Below are positions 49,635 through 59,551 of a DNA stretch of 64,000 bases, piece after piece. This DNA comes from Chryseobacterium sp. BGARF1 (GTDB taxonomy: Bacteria > Bacteroidota > Bacteroidia > Flavobacteriales > Weeksellaceae): assembly GCF_001677955.1 (NCBI RefSeq), contig NZ_LELA01000031.1:1-64000 (forward strand), in the 5' to 3' direction. The notes under the pieces are model-generated. The model was not told the DNA's origin. It was given only the letters and a program-made list of their open reading frames with translations, and ran no database searches. A program made the position numbers and the translations under genes. The stretch's first letter is position 1, and the number at the start of each line of letters is the position of its first letter.

Positions 49635-51170
49635 ATGCTGATCAAAATATATGGAAGCTCCATTTTCGGCGTTTCCGCACAAACTATAACTATTGAAGTC
49701 AATATTGATACAGGTGGAGTCGGTTATCATTTGGTAGGCCTTCCTGATAATGCTATCAAAGAAAGCAGCTACAGAATTTCTGCGGCACTCAAAAATTGCG
49801 GTTACAAAATTCCCGGAAAAAAAGTTACGATCAATATGGCGCCCGCAGATTTGCGAAAAGAAGGTGCTGCGTACGATTTGAGCATCGCTATCGGAATTCT
49901 GATTGCATCTGACCAAATCCTTGGTGAAAATGTACAAGATTATATCATTATGGGTGAGCTTTCACTTGATGGAGGTTTGCAACCGATAAAAGGAGTGCTC
50001 CCAATTGCCATTCAGGCTCGCGAAGAAGGCTTTAAAGGAATTATTCTACCTAAACAAAATACCAGAGAAGCAGCAATTGTCAACAACCTTGATGTATATG
50101 GCGTAGAAAATATCAAAGAGGTCATCGATTTTTTTAATGAAGGAAAACCTCTTGAGAAAGTGGTCTTAGATACAAGAAAAGAATTTCAGGATAAGATCAA
50201 TAATTTTCCGTTTGATTTCTCTGAAGTGAAAGGCCAGGAAACCGCCAAAAGAGCCATGGAAGTTGCCGCAGCAGGTGGTCACAATATTATTCTTATCGGC
50301 CCACCGGGAAGCGGAAAAACGATGCTGGCAAAGAGAGTTCCAAGTATTTTGCCACCCCTTACTTTAAAAGAAGCTTTAGAGACAACCAAAATACATTCTG
50401 TAGCCGGAAAAATGGGAACGGAAACTTCTTTGATGACCGTTCGTCCGTTTCGTTCACCTCATCACACGATCTCTGATGTGGCGCTCGTTGGTGGTGGAAG
50501 TTATCCGCAACCGGGAGAAATTTCTTTGGCTCATAATGGCGTTTTATTTTTAGACGAAATGCCGGAATTTAAAAGAACGGTTTTGGAAGTGATGCGACAA
50601 CCATTAGAAGATCGGGAGGTCACAATTTCCAGAGCAAGATTTACGGTTAATTATCCTTCAAGCTTTATGTTGGTGGCTTCTATGAATCCCAGTCCGAGCG
50701 GATATTTCCCCGATGACCCTCAAAATACTTCGTCTGTTTTAGAAATGCAACGGTATATGAATAAACTTTCGGGGCCACTTTTAGATAGGATCGATATTCA
50801 TGTTGAGGTGCAAAAAGTTGAGTTTGAGCAATTGGCAGAAAAAAGAAAAGGCGAAAAAAGTGAAGACATCAGAAAGAGAGTTTTAATTGCTCGAGATATT
50901 CAAAATGAACGATATAAAGATTTGTCAATCAGTTATAATGCTCAAATTGGATCACGTGAATTGGAAAAGTTTTGCGAGTTAGATGATGCGTCTTTTGATC
51001 TTATTAAAATGGCAATGGAAAAACTGAATCTTTCAGCAAGAGCTTACGATCGGATTCTTAAAGTTGCCAGAACAATTGCTGATCTCGAAGAGTCTGAAAA
51101 TATTTTGTCTCATCATGTTTCTGAAGCAATACAATACAGAAGTCTCGATCGAGAGTTTTGGAATGTGTAA
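49635..51170 (+). CDS. comM: ComM/YifB-family Mg-chelatase-like AAA ATPase
   Basis: A 511-residue cytoplasmic ATPase from ATG 49635, whose MLIKIYGSSIFG is the usual family start (an upstream in-frame Met at 49599 adds 12 unlikely residues). An N-terminal Lon-like/ChlI domain (about 20-170) precedes the AAA core: Walker A GPPGSGKTMLAKR, Walker B VLFLDEMPEF, arginine finger region RIDIHVEV, and a C-terminal helical domain. ComM promotes branch migration during transformation; here the role is inferred. Confidence 0.93.
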   Translation: MLIKIYGSSIFGVSAQTITIEVNIDTGGVGYHLVGLPDNAIKESSYRISAALKNCGYKIPGKKVTINMAPADLRKEGAAYDLSIAIGILIASDQILGENVQDYIIMGELSLDGGLQPIKGVLPIAIQAREEGFKGIILPKQNTREAAIVNNLDVYGVENIKEVIDFFNEGKPLEKVVLDTRKEFQDKINNFPFDFSEVKGQETAKRAMEVAAAGGHNIILIGPPGSGKTMLAKRVPSILPPLTLKEALETTKIHSVAGKMGTETSLMTVRPFRSPHHTISDVALVGGGSYPQPGEISLAHNGVLFLDEMPEFKRTVLEVMRQPLEDREVTISRARFTVNYPSSFMLVASMNPSPSGYFPDDPQNTSSVLEMQRYMNKLSGPLLDRIDIHVEVQKVEFEQLAEKRKGEKSEDIRKRVLIARDIQNERYKDLSISYNAQIGSRELEKFCELDDASFDLIKMAMEKLNLSARAYDRILKVARTIADLEESENILSHHVSEAIQYRSLDREFWNV

Positions 51171-51194
51171 TATAGATTTCAATAAAATAAAAAA

Positions 51195-51222
51195 GCACCC
51201 CTGAATAAAAATTCAGGAATGC
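51195..51222. terminator. Terminator between comM and the spondin gene
   Basis: GCACCCCTGAAT (51195-51206) pairs imperfectly with ATTCAGGAATGC (51211-51222) around four bases. The minus strand is followed by six T, so it suits the spondin-domain gene, whose stop is at 51269, and may also slow comM read-through. Confidence 0.7.
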
Positions 51223-51268
51223 CCATTGAAACCATTTGTTGTTTTTATTAAACCCTGATCGAGATTAA

Positions 51269-52489
51269 TTAATTTACAGTCACTTTTAAGACATTTTGTA
51301 CTGCCGGTATAGGATATTGTGTTCCAACTTTAGAAACAACCATACTTTCGGCTTGAGGCATTCCTCCAAATAAGGCCTGGCGATTTCCTGCTCCTGGATA
51401 TTGATTAACACCAGTTCCCGAATCAAACAAAGCTGTTTTTGAAGTTAAATCTCCCGTGGTATTTGCATCAATAATTTGCTCATTGGCATAAAACCAGTCA
51501 TTAGAAAAACCAAACATCGTTACATAGGCTATTTTGTCTCCTGTTGTATAAGAAAAATTGGTCATCACTTTGCTTCCCGGTGCTACAGGAGTGTTTCCTG
51601 CGATATAAACTCCTTTTACATTAGACATGGCTTTTAAGTTGTTTTGAAGTTTCATAACATCTCCAAACTGAGAAATTTCTTTTAACCCATTACCAGAATC
51701 CAATTGTCCTAATTGATAAATAGGATTTTGATTACCGCTATAAACTACGACCAAAGCTGGAGATAGACCGGTCATTATTCCAGTATTCGCGTTAAGTTTC
51801 ATCACCATTTTAGTGATATCTCCCATTTGTGCTATATCTGTAATTTCAGGATTTGATAATGCATTAGGTGTGAAAAACGGAGCCGAATTAAGCAATTGCG
51901 AACCATTGTAGTTTGAAACTGCCCAAACTCCTGGAGATAAAGGTGTCGCATTAGCTGTTCCTCCAGAAGTGTTTGTTATCATTAAAGTAAATTCAGATTT
52001 CATAATGTCATAGCTAAGATTGAGCTTGACCAATTGAGAGGCAGTCACTCCTGGAACCTGAGCGATAGGATTGCTCTGAGCAGTTCCTGTTGTATTGTCT
52101 TTTGTTCCGTTGTCCCACAATAAAACTTCTGAAGAAACATCGCCTGTAATAGCGTTTCCATTAGTATCAAATAGCTTTATTCCGGGTTGTTTTGATGCAA
52201 AAAACCAATCTTTGGATGCGCCATACATGGTCGCAAACATCAGAGACTGTGCTTTTCCTGCACTGAATTTAACGGAGACAGATTCTCCGGGCATAATGAC
52301 AGGAGTATTGGTTCCCTGAAAGCTACCACTTTCTACAAAATCTTTTGGAGCGACAATATTTTCAAATGTAATTGTTTTTTCCATAGAGCTTTCCATCATC
52401 ATATCATCATCGTCATTACAAGATGAAAGTCCGAAAATTGTCATTAGCCCAAGTCCGAGCGTTGCCATTTTTAAAATGTTCTTTTTCAT
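51269..52489 (-). CDS. Spondin-domain lipoprotein with two repeats
   Basis: A 406-residue lipoprotein: lipobox FGLSSC, then an Asp/Met-rich stretch (NDDDDMMM). It contains two copies of a spondin-type beta-sandwich: the first (about residues 40-200) and second (about 290-406) share motifs MYGASKDWFFA and MFGFSNDWFYA, each followed by a run to LFD. Spondin domains occur in animal extracellular matrix proteins; bacterial versions are probably surface adhesins or carbohydrate binders, not proven. It is a single gene with its own terminator. Confidence 0.85.
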   Translation of the reverse strand: MKKNILKMATLGLGLMTIFGLSSCNDDDDMMMESSMEKTITFENIVAPKDFVESGSFQGTNTPVIMPGESVSVKFSAGKAQSLMFATMYGASKDWFFASKQPGIKLFDTNGNAITGDVSSEVLLWDNGTKDNTTGTAQSNPIAQVPGVTASQLVKLNLSYDIMKSEFTLMITNTSGGTANATPLSPGVWAVSNYNGSQLLNSAPFFTPNALSNPEITDIAQMGDITKMVMKLNANTGIMTGLSPALVVVYSGNQNPIYQLGQLDSGNGLKEISQFGDVMKLQNNLKAMSNVKGVYIAGNTPVAPGSKVMTNFSYTTGDKIAYVTMFGFSNDWFYANEQIIDANTTGDLTSKTALFDSGTGVNQYPGAGNRQALFGGMPQAESMVVSKVGTQYPIPAVQNVLKVTVN

Positions 52490-52683
52490 AAAAGTATTTT
52501 TTATAGTTATAAATAAGGTATAATTCTAGTCGTGCTTATTTATTAATCCTGACAAAAAAATATCGTTTTATTGAAATTGAATAGTTAAGGCGTTGATTTT
52601 TAGTGGTTAAAATTTTAAATATTTTATGGTATTGTGTTTTTATGAAGAACTATTTGTTTTAAATGAATAAAAAAGGCAACAAA

Positions 52684-52711
52684 AAAACCGTGAAATAAAT
52701 TCCACGGTTTT
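52684..52711 (-). terminator. Intrinsic terminator after the S46 peptidase gene
   Basis: AAAACCGTG (52684-52692) pairs with CACGGTTTT (52703-52711); a T-run follows on the minus strand. It lies 21 bases past the stop. Confidence 0.85.
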
Positions 52712-52731
52712 CAAAATATTTTTTGAGAAAA

Positions 52732-54930
52732 TTATTTTTTCTTTTTTACAGGAGCTGCAATTTTGATTTTAGATTTACCAGTATCAGCAGGAGTATTTTC
52801 GTCTCTTACTAATTTTAGTTCGTCTACAATTCTTCTTGCACCAGCATATTTGTCGATTGTCCAAAGAACAAAACGGATGTCTACACTGATTGTTTTTTGC
52901 CATTCGTTTTCAAAAACAATATCTCCACTTAATGCTTCGCTGTTTCCGTCAAACGCGATACCGATAAGGTTACCATCTCCATCAATTACCGGAGAACCAG
53001 AGTTTCCACCTGTAATATCATTGTTTGAAAGGAAGTTTACTGGAAGGTAACCTGCTTTGTCTGCATATTGACCGTAATCTTTAGCATTTTGAAGCGCAAT
53101 TACTCTTTGTGGAAGATCAAATTCTTCGTCACCAGCTTTGTATTTACCTACTAAACCTTCCATTGTAGTGTAATAGTTATCAGTCACTCCAAAGTAGTTT
53201 CTGTCGTCTCTTACAGGTAATGTATCGATTTGTCCGTAAGTAAGTCTCATCGTAGAGTTTGCATCCGGATAGAATTTTTTCTCAGGCATTGCTTTCATTA
53301 AACCAGCTAAGAAAAGACGGTTGTTTTTAGCAAAACTGTCATCCAATAATACATATTTATCGTTTGATGTTTTTTGGTCTGCAATAATTCCTCTAGCTAT
53401 TTTCAAAAGAGGATCTGCATCCAATTTTAAACGATCAGGATTCATAATATAGTTCGTCACAGACGTTTTGTTAGCAAATAGAGACGAAAATGCAAGGTTA
53501 GATAAGCTTTTAGCATCCAAAGCCATAAGCGTTGGAGAAGCTACATCAGATTTTACTTTTGTTTGGTAAAGATTTACCAAAGAGGTCAACATCTCTCCTT
53601 CAAGATTAGTGTTGATGTTATCATATGCATCTTTTACAGCTGTTTCTACTTTAGCTTTCATTGCTAATCTTCCTGCCATATCCTGTTTTGCATAAGCATC
53701 TAATGCAGGAGCTAAGCTGTTTGCAAGAGCTATATATTTAGCATTTCTCATCAATAGAGAAGCGTAATTTCTTTCTGTATTTCTGTTTGAAACTTGAGAG
53801 TAATAGTTTTGAATTTTTACTAAAACACCATCATACATTTCATTTCCTGGTTGCAATGACCAGTCGTTGAATTTTTTCTCAAGCTCTCTTTTGTCAGTAA
53901 TTGTACCGTTTTTTTCAACAGCATCAATTGTTCCTTGTCTGTTTTTCCAGTAGTTGGCAACAGAAGCATATTGAGAAGCGTACCCTAATTGAGTGGTCTT
54001 ATCTTTATCCATATACTTCTTCATAATGTCCATCGCCATTTTAGAAGTCTCTACCCAAGCCGGATAATCTTTAGTGACCATTTGCTCAATTCCGTAAGAA
54101 GTTAAGTAACGGTTTGTTCTTCCTGGGTATCCTAAGATCATTGAGAAATCTCCTGGCTTAATTCCTTTTAGAGAAACAGGTAAGAAGTGTTTAGGCTTCA
54201 AAGGAACGTTTGTTAATTTGAATTCTGAAGGGTTTCCTGCAGCATCAGCATATACTCTGAATACTGTGAAATCTCCTGTATGTCTTGGCCATTCCCAGTT
54301 GTCTGTATCTCCACCAAATTTTCCGATTGATGATGGCGGTGCACCAACTAATCTGATATCTTTATAGTCTTGATAAACGAAATAATAAAATTCGTTTCCG
54401 TTGAAGAAATCTCTTACAACAACAGTGTATTTTCCGTTTTCAGAATTTTCTGTCTGAATTGCTTTTGTTTCAGCATCAATTACAGCTTTTCTCTGAGCCG
54501 CAGACATTTCGTTGTTTAATTTTGAATTGATTCTCTGTGTAGCATCATCCATTCTTACCAAAAATCTTACGTAAAGATCTTTAGAATTGAATTCTTCTTT
54601 TTCGTTTTTTGCCCAGAAACCATTCTTTAGGTAATCTTTTTCAGGAGTAGAAGCCGCAGCAACAGCACCGTAACCACAGTGGTGATTGGTGAAGATCAAA
54701 CCTTTGTCTGAAACAATTTCTCCTGTACAAAAACCTCCAAAGCTTACGATAGCATCTTTTAAGCTAGAGTTGTTTACAGAATAAATCTCTTCCGGAGTCA
54801 AACGAAGACCCTCTTTTTGCATGTCTACACCATTAAGCCTTTTCACAAGCATCAATAGCCACATTCCTTCATCTGCCCTCATTTGAGCAAAGCTTAATAA
54901 GAAAGTGAATAGTAAAAATATTCTTTTCAT
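52732..54930 (-). CDS. S46 dipeptidyl-peptidase, DPP7 type
   Basis: A 732-residue exported serine peptidase taking dipeptides from protein N-termini in the periplasm. The catalytic His is His84 in TNHHCGYG and the nucleophile is Ser644 in GGNSGSPVI; the Asp lies between. The residue 18 after the Ser, Gly662 (AFDGNSEAL), corresponds to the position that decides specificity: Gly in DPP7, Arg in DPP11. So it should prefer uncharged, mostly hydrophobic residues at P1. Signal peptide 1-19. Single gene; full length for the family. Confidence 0.93.
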   Translation of the reverse strand: MKRIFLLFTFLLSFAQMRADEGMWLLMLVKRLNGVDMQKEGLRLTPEEIYSVNNSSLKDAIVSFGGFCTGEIVSDKGLIFTNHHCGYGAVAAASTPEKDYLKNGFWAKNEKEEFNSKDLYVRFLVRMDDATQRINSKLNNEMSAAQRKAVIDAETKAIQTENSENGKYTVVVRDFFNGNEFYYFVYQDYKDIRLVGAPPSSIGKFGGDTDNWEWPRHTGDFTVFRVYADAAGNPSEFKLTNVPLKPKHFLPVSLKGIKPGDFSMILGYPGRTNRYLTSYGIEQMVTKDYPAWVETSKMAMDIMKKYMDKDKTTQLGYASQYASVANYWKNRQGTIDAVEKNGTITDKRELEKKFNDWSLQPGNEMYDGVLVKIQNYYSQVSNRNTERNYASLLMRNAKYIALANSLAPALDAYAKQDMAGRLAMKAKVETAVKDAYDNINTNLEGEMLTSLVNLYQTKVKSDVASPTLMALDAKSLSNLAFSSLFANKTSVTNYIMNPDRLKLDADPLLKIARGIIADQKTSNDKYVLLDDSFAKNNRLFLAGLMKAMPEKKFYPDANSTMRLTYGQIDTLPVRDDRNYFGVTDNYYTTMEGLVGKYKAGDEEFDLPQRVIALQNAKDYGQYADKAGYLPVNFLSNNDITGGNSGSPVIDGDGNLIGIAFDGNSEALSGDIVFENEWQKTISVDIRFVLWTIDKYAGARRIVDELKLVRDENTPADTGKSKIKIAAPVKKKK

Positions 54931-55016
54931 TTTATAAAATAATTTTTGTGGGGCTAAATTACTAATTTTTACGATAATTTGTCAGCAATTGGTATGAAAA
55001 TGGGAGGGAGGAGGAT

Positions 55017-55451
55017 ATGAAAAACATTTTATCATTTCTTTTTGCCTTTTTTATTTTAAATTTAGTTCTAAACTGTTCTGCGGTAAAGGTCAATAATCAG
55101 CATTATCAAAGAGAATGGATGATGGTTTCGTTTGATGGGTTTACCAAGGAAGAGCTTATGAAAAACAAGGCAGAAATCAATCTTACAGAACCTCCCAAAG
55201 ACGGAAAAATAAGAGGAACAGCGATGATGGGTTGTAACAGAATGTTTTTTACTTTAGAATTTAAATCTAAAAGCAAAGTGAAAATTTCCGGATTGGGAAG
55301 TACATTAATGGCTTGTCAGGAAATGAATTTGGAAAAAGAATTTTCAAAAGTTTTCGAGAAAATGACTCGGTACGAAATTAACGGGCATTTTCTTACCCTT
55401 TATGATGAGAAAGGAAGTCAGATGAAATTTATTGCTGCAGATTGGGATTAA
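55017..55451 (+). CDS. META-domain lipoprotein (HslJ-like)
   Basis: A 144-residue lipoprotein with lipobox LVLNC (Cys about residue 20) and a META domain: WMMVSFDG at the start and GCNRMFFTLE and ACQEMNLEKEF further on, the last two being the family's hallmark Cys-containing segments. Family members include E. coli HslJ, linked to novobiocin resistance and motility, without a clear mechanism. Divergent from the S46 gene, with an 86-base shared upstream region. Confidence 0.83.
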   Translation: MKNILSFLFAFFILNLVLNCSAVKVNNQHYQREWMMVSFDGFTKEELMKNKAEINLTEPPKDGKIRGTAMMGCNRMFFTLEFKSKSKVKISGLGSTLMACQEMNLEKEFSKVFEKMTRYEINGHFLTLYDEKGSQMKFIAADWD

Positions 55452-55582
55452 TTTCTCTTTTATTCAATAAATATAGGATAATTATATCGATTTCGATGAA
55501 ATTACCTGTTTTTTGAAAAGTCGACTTGTATTTATAAATTAAAAATATTATCTTGTAAATCTCATAAACTATACAGATTTTA

Positions 55583-56815
55583 ATGCTAGAAAAAAAACAA
55601 CATAATTACGAAAAGGCAGTTTTGGTGGGCGTTGTCACCCAAAATCAGGATGAAGATAAGTTGCAGGAATATATGGATGAGCTGGAGTTTTTAGCCTACA
55701 CAGCAGGCGCTACGGTAGACAGACGTTTTACTCAGAAATTAACTCAGCCCGATTCTAAAACTTTTGTAGGAAGCGGAAAAGCACAAGAAATAAAAGAATA
55801 TGTAAAGGAAAATGGGATTGGAACCATAATTTTTGATGATGAATTATCACCTTCTCAGCTTAAAAATCTTGAAAAAGAAATTGAAGTAAAAATTCTCGAT
55901 AGAACCAATCTTATCCTTGATATTTTCGCACAGAGAGCACAAACTTCTTACGCAAGAACTCAGGTAGAATTGGCGCAATACCAATATTTGCTGCCTAGAT
56001 TAAGCAAGATGTGGTCTCACTTAGATAAACAAAAAGGGGGAATCGGAATGCGTGGTCCCGGTGAAACGGAAATTGAAACCGATAGAAGGATCATCCGTGA
56101 CAGAATATCTTTACTGAAAGATAAACTGAAGATCATCGATAAACAAATGGCAACCCAGCGAAACAATCGTGGAAAAGTCGTTCGTGCTGCTTTGGTAGGA
56201 TACACCAACGTAGGAAAGTCAACCTTGATGAATGCTATTTCTAAATCGGATGTTTTTGCCGAAAATAAGCTTTTTGCAACGCTGGATACAACAGTAAGAA
56301 AAGTGGTCATCGGGAATTTACCTTTCCTTTTGACGGATACAGTAGGTTTCATCCGAAAATTACCGACCCAGCTGGTAGAATCTTTCAAATCTACTTTGGA
56401 TGAGGTACGTGAAGCGGATCTTCTTATCCATGTGGTTGATATTTCGCACGAAAGTTTTGAAGACCATATCGAGTCTGTTAATCATATTTTAATGGAGATT
56501 AATGCGCATCAGAAACCAATGATCATGGTTTTCAACAAGATTGATGATTTTAGCTACGAGAAAAAAGACGAAGACGATCTTACGCCAGGTTCCAGCAAAA
56601 ACGTTTCTCTTGACGAATGGAAAAAAACATGGATGGCAAAATCTAAACATCCTGCAGTTTTCATTTCGGCTCTCACAAAAGAAAATTTCCCTGAAATGAA
56701 ACGATTGGTTTATGATGAGGTCATGAAAATTCATATTTCAAGATTCCCGTACAACGATTTTCTTTTCGAATATTTTGATAACGACGAAGACGAAGCCTCA
56801 GAAACAAAAGATTAA
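55583..56815 (+). CDS. hflX: GTPase HflX
   Basis: Ribosome-associated GTPase that rescues stalled or stressed ribosomes. The N-terminal HflX domain includes GPGETEIETDRR (about residue 155); the G domain follows with G1 GYTNVGKST, G3 DTVGFI and G4 NKID. At 410 residues it is full-length. Its stop overlaps the start of the DUF4919 gene (TAATG), so the two are coupled. Confidence 0.95.
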   Translation: MLEKKQHNYEKAVLVGVVTQNQDEDKLQEYMDELEFLAYTAGATVDRRFTQKLTQPDSKTFVGSGKAQEIKEYVKENGIGTIIFDDELSPSQLKNLEKEIEVKILDRTNLILDIFAQRAQTSYARTQVELAQYQYLLPRLSKMWSHLDKQKGGIGMRGPGETEIETDRRIIRDRISLLKDKLKIIDKQMATQRNNRGKVVRAALVGYTNVGKSTLMNAISKSDVFAENKLFATLDTTVRKVVIGNLPFLLTDTVGFIRKLPTQLVESFKSTLDEVREADLLIHVVDISHESFEDHIESVNHILMEINAHQKPMIMVFNKIDDFSYEKKDEDDLTPGSSKNVSLDEWKKTWMAKSKHPAVFISALTKENFPEMKRLVYDEVMKIHISRFPYNDFLFEYFDNDEDEASETKD

Positions 56816-57450
56816 TGAATTATAGGATTTTCTTCTTTTTATTTATTATTCCGTTTTTTGGTTTGAGCCAAAAGACAAAACTCGATTTGAAAAATATCGA
56901 AAAAAATCTGAGCAATCCTAACTCTACGTACAATTACGACAGGCTTATTTTTAAATACAAAGGACTTCCAAAGTCTGTCGACAGTATAGAAGCACAGCAT
57001 TTGTACTACGGGAGAAACTTTAGAAAAGACCTGGTCTCGCAATCAGGAGACGATTTCAAAGTTTTAGCAGAAGCCTTCAAAAACAATAATTTTACAGAAT
57101 GCATCAAGCTTGGTAAAGCGCTTTACGCTAAAGATCCTACCAATCTTGATGTGATTCTTATTTTACTTCGTGCCTATGATCAGACAAAAGACATCGGTAA
57201 CTTTTCGCATCATATTGCCCAATTAAGGCTTCTCACCGATGCTATCAAAAACTCCGGAGACGGAAAATCAGAAAAAACTGCATACAAAGTTAACAGTGTG
57301 GGAGATGAATATATTTTCCTCAATATGATGAATGTAGGGCAAGACTATACCAGAACTTCTAAAACCCTGAAAGACGGCGTTATTGACGTTTGGGAAAAAG
57401 GAGAGAACAAAATTTATATTAAAGTACTTTATTTAGACTTCAATTTTTAA
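56815..57450 (+). CDS. DUF4919 exported protein
   Basis: A 211-residue exported protein with a signal peptide (residues 1-18, GLSQ). The DUF4919 pattern is visible: YNYDRLIFKYKGLPKSVD (about residue 40), helical middle (TPR-like, about 80-140), and a beta-rich end with VDEYIF- and VWEKGENKIYIKV-type segments. Function unknown. Coupled to hflX by a one-base overlap and followed by the antiporter gene after 12 bases. Confidence 0.85.
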   Translation: MNYRIFFFLFIIPFFGLSQKTKLDLKNIEKNLSNPNSTYNYDRLIFKYKGLPKSVDSIEAQHLYYGRNFRKDLVSQSGDDFKVLAEAFKNNNFTECIKLGKALYAKDPTNLDVILILLRAYDQTKDIGNFSHHIAQLRLLTDAIKNSGDGKSEKTAYKVNSVGDEYIFLNMMNVGQDYTRTSKTLKDGVIDVWEKGENKIYIKVLYLDFNF

Positions 57451-57462
57451 AAAACAAATTTA

Positions 57463-58749
57463 TTGGAATTATATTATTCATTTTCAGCACTTATCGTATT
57501 AGCCTCCATTTTTGCCTATATCAACTATAGGTTTTTAAAACTTCCGAGCACCATCGGGATCATGGTGATAGCCATTGTGGTATCGATTATTTTGGTTTTA
57601 TTTGGTGAAAACTTTCTTCCTAAAACATTCGGTCATCTGAATGATTTGATGAACAGTATCGACTTTACCGAAGTTCTGATGGGAGCGATGCTAAACTTCC
57701 TGCTCTTTGCGGGAGGAATTCATATTAATATTAATGATTTAAAAGAACAGTTCCGGCCGGTTCTTATATTTTCAACGGCTGGTGTGATTATTTCAACCTT
57801 TATCGTAGGATTTGGAATGTTTTATTTGTTGCCGTTTGTAGGATTAAAGATTCCATTTATCTACTGTTTGGTATTTGGAGCATTGATCTCGCCTACCGAT
57901 CCTGTGGCGGTTTTAAGTGTTTTAAAACAAGCCAAAGTTTCAAAGTCACTAGAAACTAAAATTGCCGGAGAATCATTGTTTAATGATGGTATGGCTGTGG
58001 TGGTTTTTACAGTAGTTTTGCAGATTGCAGTTGGCGATAAAGTAGATTTAGGAGTAGAAAATATTACTATTTTATTGATGAAAGAAGCCGGTGGCGGATT
58101 GCTTTTGGGTGTTCTTTTAGGTTGGGTAACTTCTAGATTAATGCGTGAGATCGATGATTATATTATCTCTGTTTTAGTAACACTTGCTGTGGTGATGGGA
58201 GGTTACCTTGTGGCAAGACAATTACACGTTTCCGGTCCTTTAACGATGGTTGCGGCAGGATTGTTTATGGGTAATTTTAATGTTAAATTTAAAATGAAAT
58301 CTATTACCCAAGATTATCTGATCAAATTCTGGGAACTGATCGATGAAATTCTAAACGCAGTTTTATTCCTTTTCATCGGGTTTGAATTGCTGATGATCAA
58401 AGATCTAGATCATTATGTAATTCCTGGGTTATTGGCGATTGTTGTGGTTCTTTGTGCAAGGTTTGCTTCAATTTGGGGACCCGCAAAATTTATGTCTTTC
58501 AGAAGAACATTTAGCCCGCAAACAATAAAAGTCCTGTTTTGGGGTGGTATTCGAGGAGGTGTTTCCATTGCTTTGGCGATGTCTATTCCGAAAAATGAAT
58601 ACAGCAATGCTATTTTAAGTATTACTTATTGTGTGGTGGTATTTTCTATTATTGTTCAGGGGCTTACGATTGCTAAAGTTGCCAATCCAAAGATGATTGC
58701 AGATGAAGAAAAAGAATTGGAAAGTATTGCTTTAGATGAAAATCATTAA
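57463..58749 (+). CDS. NhaP-type cation:proton antiporter
   Basis: A 428-residue inner-membrane antiporter with about 12 hydrophobic helices. GESLFNDGMAVVVF (about residue 168) and SPTDPVAVLSVLKQAKV (about residue 145) are the CPA1/NhaP hallmarks carrying ion-binding Asp residues. The start is TTG at 57463; the first ATG would remove helix 1. It should exchange Na+ or K+ for protons. It lies 12 bases after DUF4919 and 14 before the AlkD-like gene. Confidence 0.92.
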   Translation: MELYYSFSALIVLASIFAYINYRFLKLPSTIGIMVIAIVVSIILVLFGENFLPKTFGHLNDLMNSIDFTEVLMGAMLNFLLFAGGIHININDLKEQFRPVLIFSTAGVIISTFIVGFGMFYLLPFVGLKIPFIYCLVFGALISPTDPVAVLSVLKQAKVSKSLETKIAGESLFNDGMAVVVFTVVLQIAVGDKVDLGVENITILLMKEAGGGLLLGVLLGWVTSRLMREIDDYIISVLVTLAVVMGGYLVARQLHVSGPLTMVAAGLFMGNFNVKFKMKSITQDYLIKFWELIDEILNAVLFLFIGFELLMIKDLDHYVIPGLLAIVVVLCARFASIWGPAKFMSFRRTFSPQTIKVLFWGGIRGGVSIALAMSIPKNEYSNAILSITYCVVVFSIIVQGLTIAKVANPKMIADEEKELESIALDENH

Positions 58750-58763
58750 TTGTTTATAAATCA

Positions 58764-59483
58764 ATGAGTACAATTCTTAAAGAGATCAAAGAATCATTAG
58801 CTGTTTTATCCATTCCAGAAAAAGTAGCTTTTTTTCCTAAGTTTTTCAAAACAGGAAAAGGAGAATATGGTGAAGGCGATTTGTTTTTGGGCGTAAAAGT
58901 TCCCGATCAACGCGCTGTTGCCAAAGAATATTATGCTAAAATTTCTTTAGATGAATTGAGCGATTTGCTTTCTTCGCCTTATCATGAACATCGTTTAACG
59001 GCTTTGATCATGCTGATTTCGAAGTTTGAAAAAACTAAAGATTTGTCTGCAAAAGAAGAAATCATCAATTTCTATCTTAAACATCTGGATTTTATTAATA
59101 ATTGGGATCTGGTAGATACCACTTGTTATAAGATATTAGGACGATATGCTTTTGAGAATCAGAAAGAAAACCTTTTGAGAGCGCTTGCTGATTCTGACCA
59201 GATGTGGCACAAAAGAATTGCGGTTGTTGGAACGATGCATTATATAAAAAAGGGTTCATTTGAATTAACGAAAGAGTTTGTAACACAAAATCTACATTAT
59301 CCGCACGACCTGATGCATAAAGCAAACGGTTGGCTTTTAAGAGAAATGGGAAATAAAAATGAAGCTGAATTGATAGCTTATTTAAATCAATATTACAAAG
59401 AAATGCCAAGAACCTGTCTTCGTTATGCTATCGAAAAATTAGATGAAGAGTTACGTCAGGATTATTTGAAAGGCAGAATTTAA
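58764..59483 (+). CDS. AlkD-like DNA alkylation-repair protein
   Basis: A 239-residue all-helical HEAT-repeat protein. NNWDLVDTTCYKILG (about residue 111) and WHKRIAVVGTMHYIKKG carry the conserved residues of AlkD, including the catalytic-site Asp and Trp of NNWDLVD. It removes bulky alkylated bases without flipping. The ATG follows the antiporter stop by 14 bases, so co-transcription is likely. Confidence 0.9.
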   Translation: MSTILKEIKESLAVLSIPEKVAFFPKFFKTGKGEYGEGDLFLGVKVPDQRAVAKEYYAKISLDELSDLLSSPYHEHRLTALIMLISKFEKTKDLSAKEEIINFYLKHLDFINNWDLVDTTCYKILGRYAFENQKENLLRALADSDQMWHKRIAVVGTMHYIKKGSFELTKEFVTQNLHYPHDLMHKANGWLLREMGNKNEAELIAYLNQYYKEMPRTCLRYAIEKLDEELRQDYLKGRI

Positions 59484-59501
59484 ACATGATTGATTTCACC
59501 T

Positions 59502-59534
59502 TTTGAAGAGGTAAATTAAAAATAAGTAAATTTG
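59502..59534 (+). promoter_or_regulatory. Strong flavobacterial promoter
   Basis: TTTG at 59502-59505 and TAAATTTG at 59527-59534, with 21 bases between them, an exact consensus match 18 bases before the start at 59552. It drives the run of exported orphan genes that follows. Confidence 0.75.
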
Positions 59535-59551
59535 CTTCTCAACACGAACTT

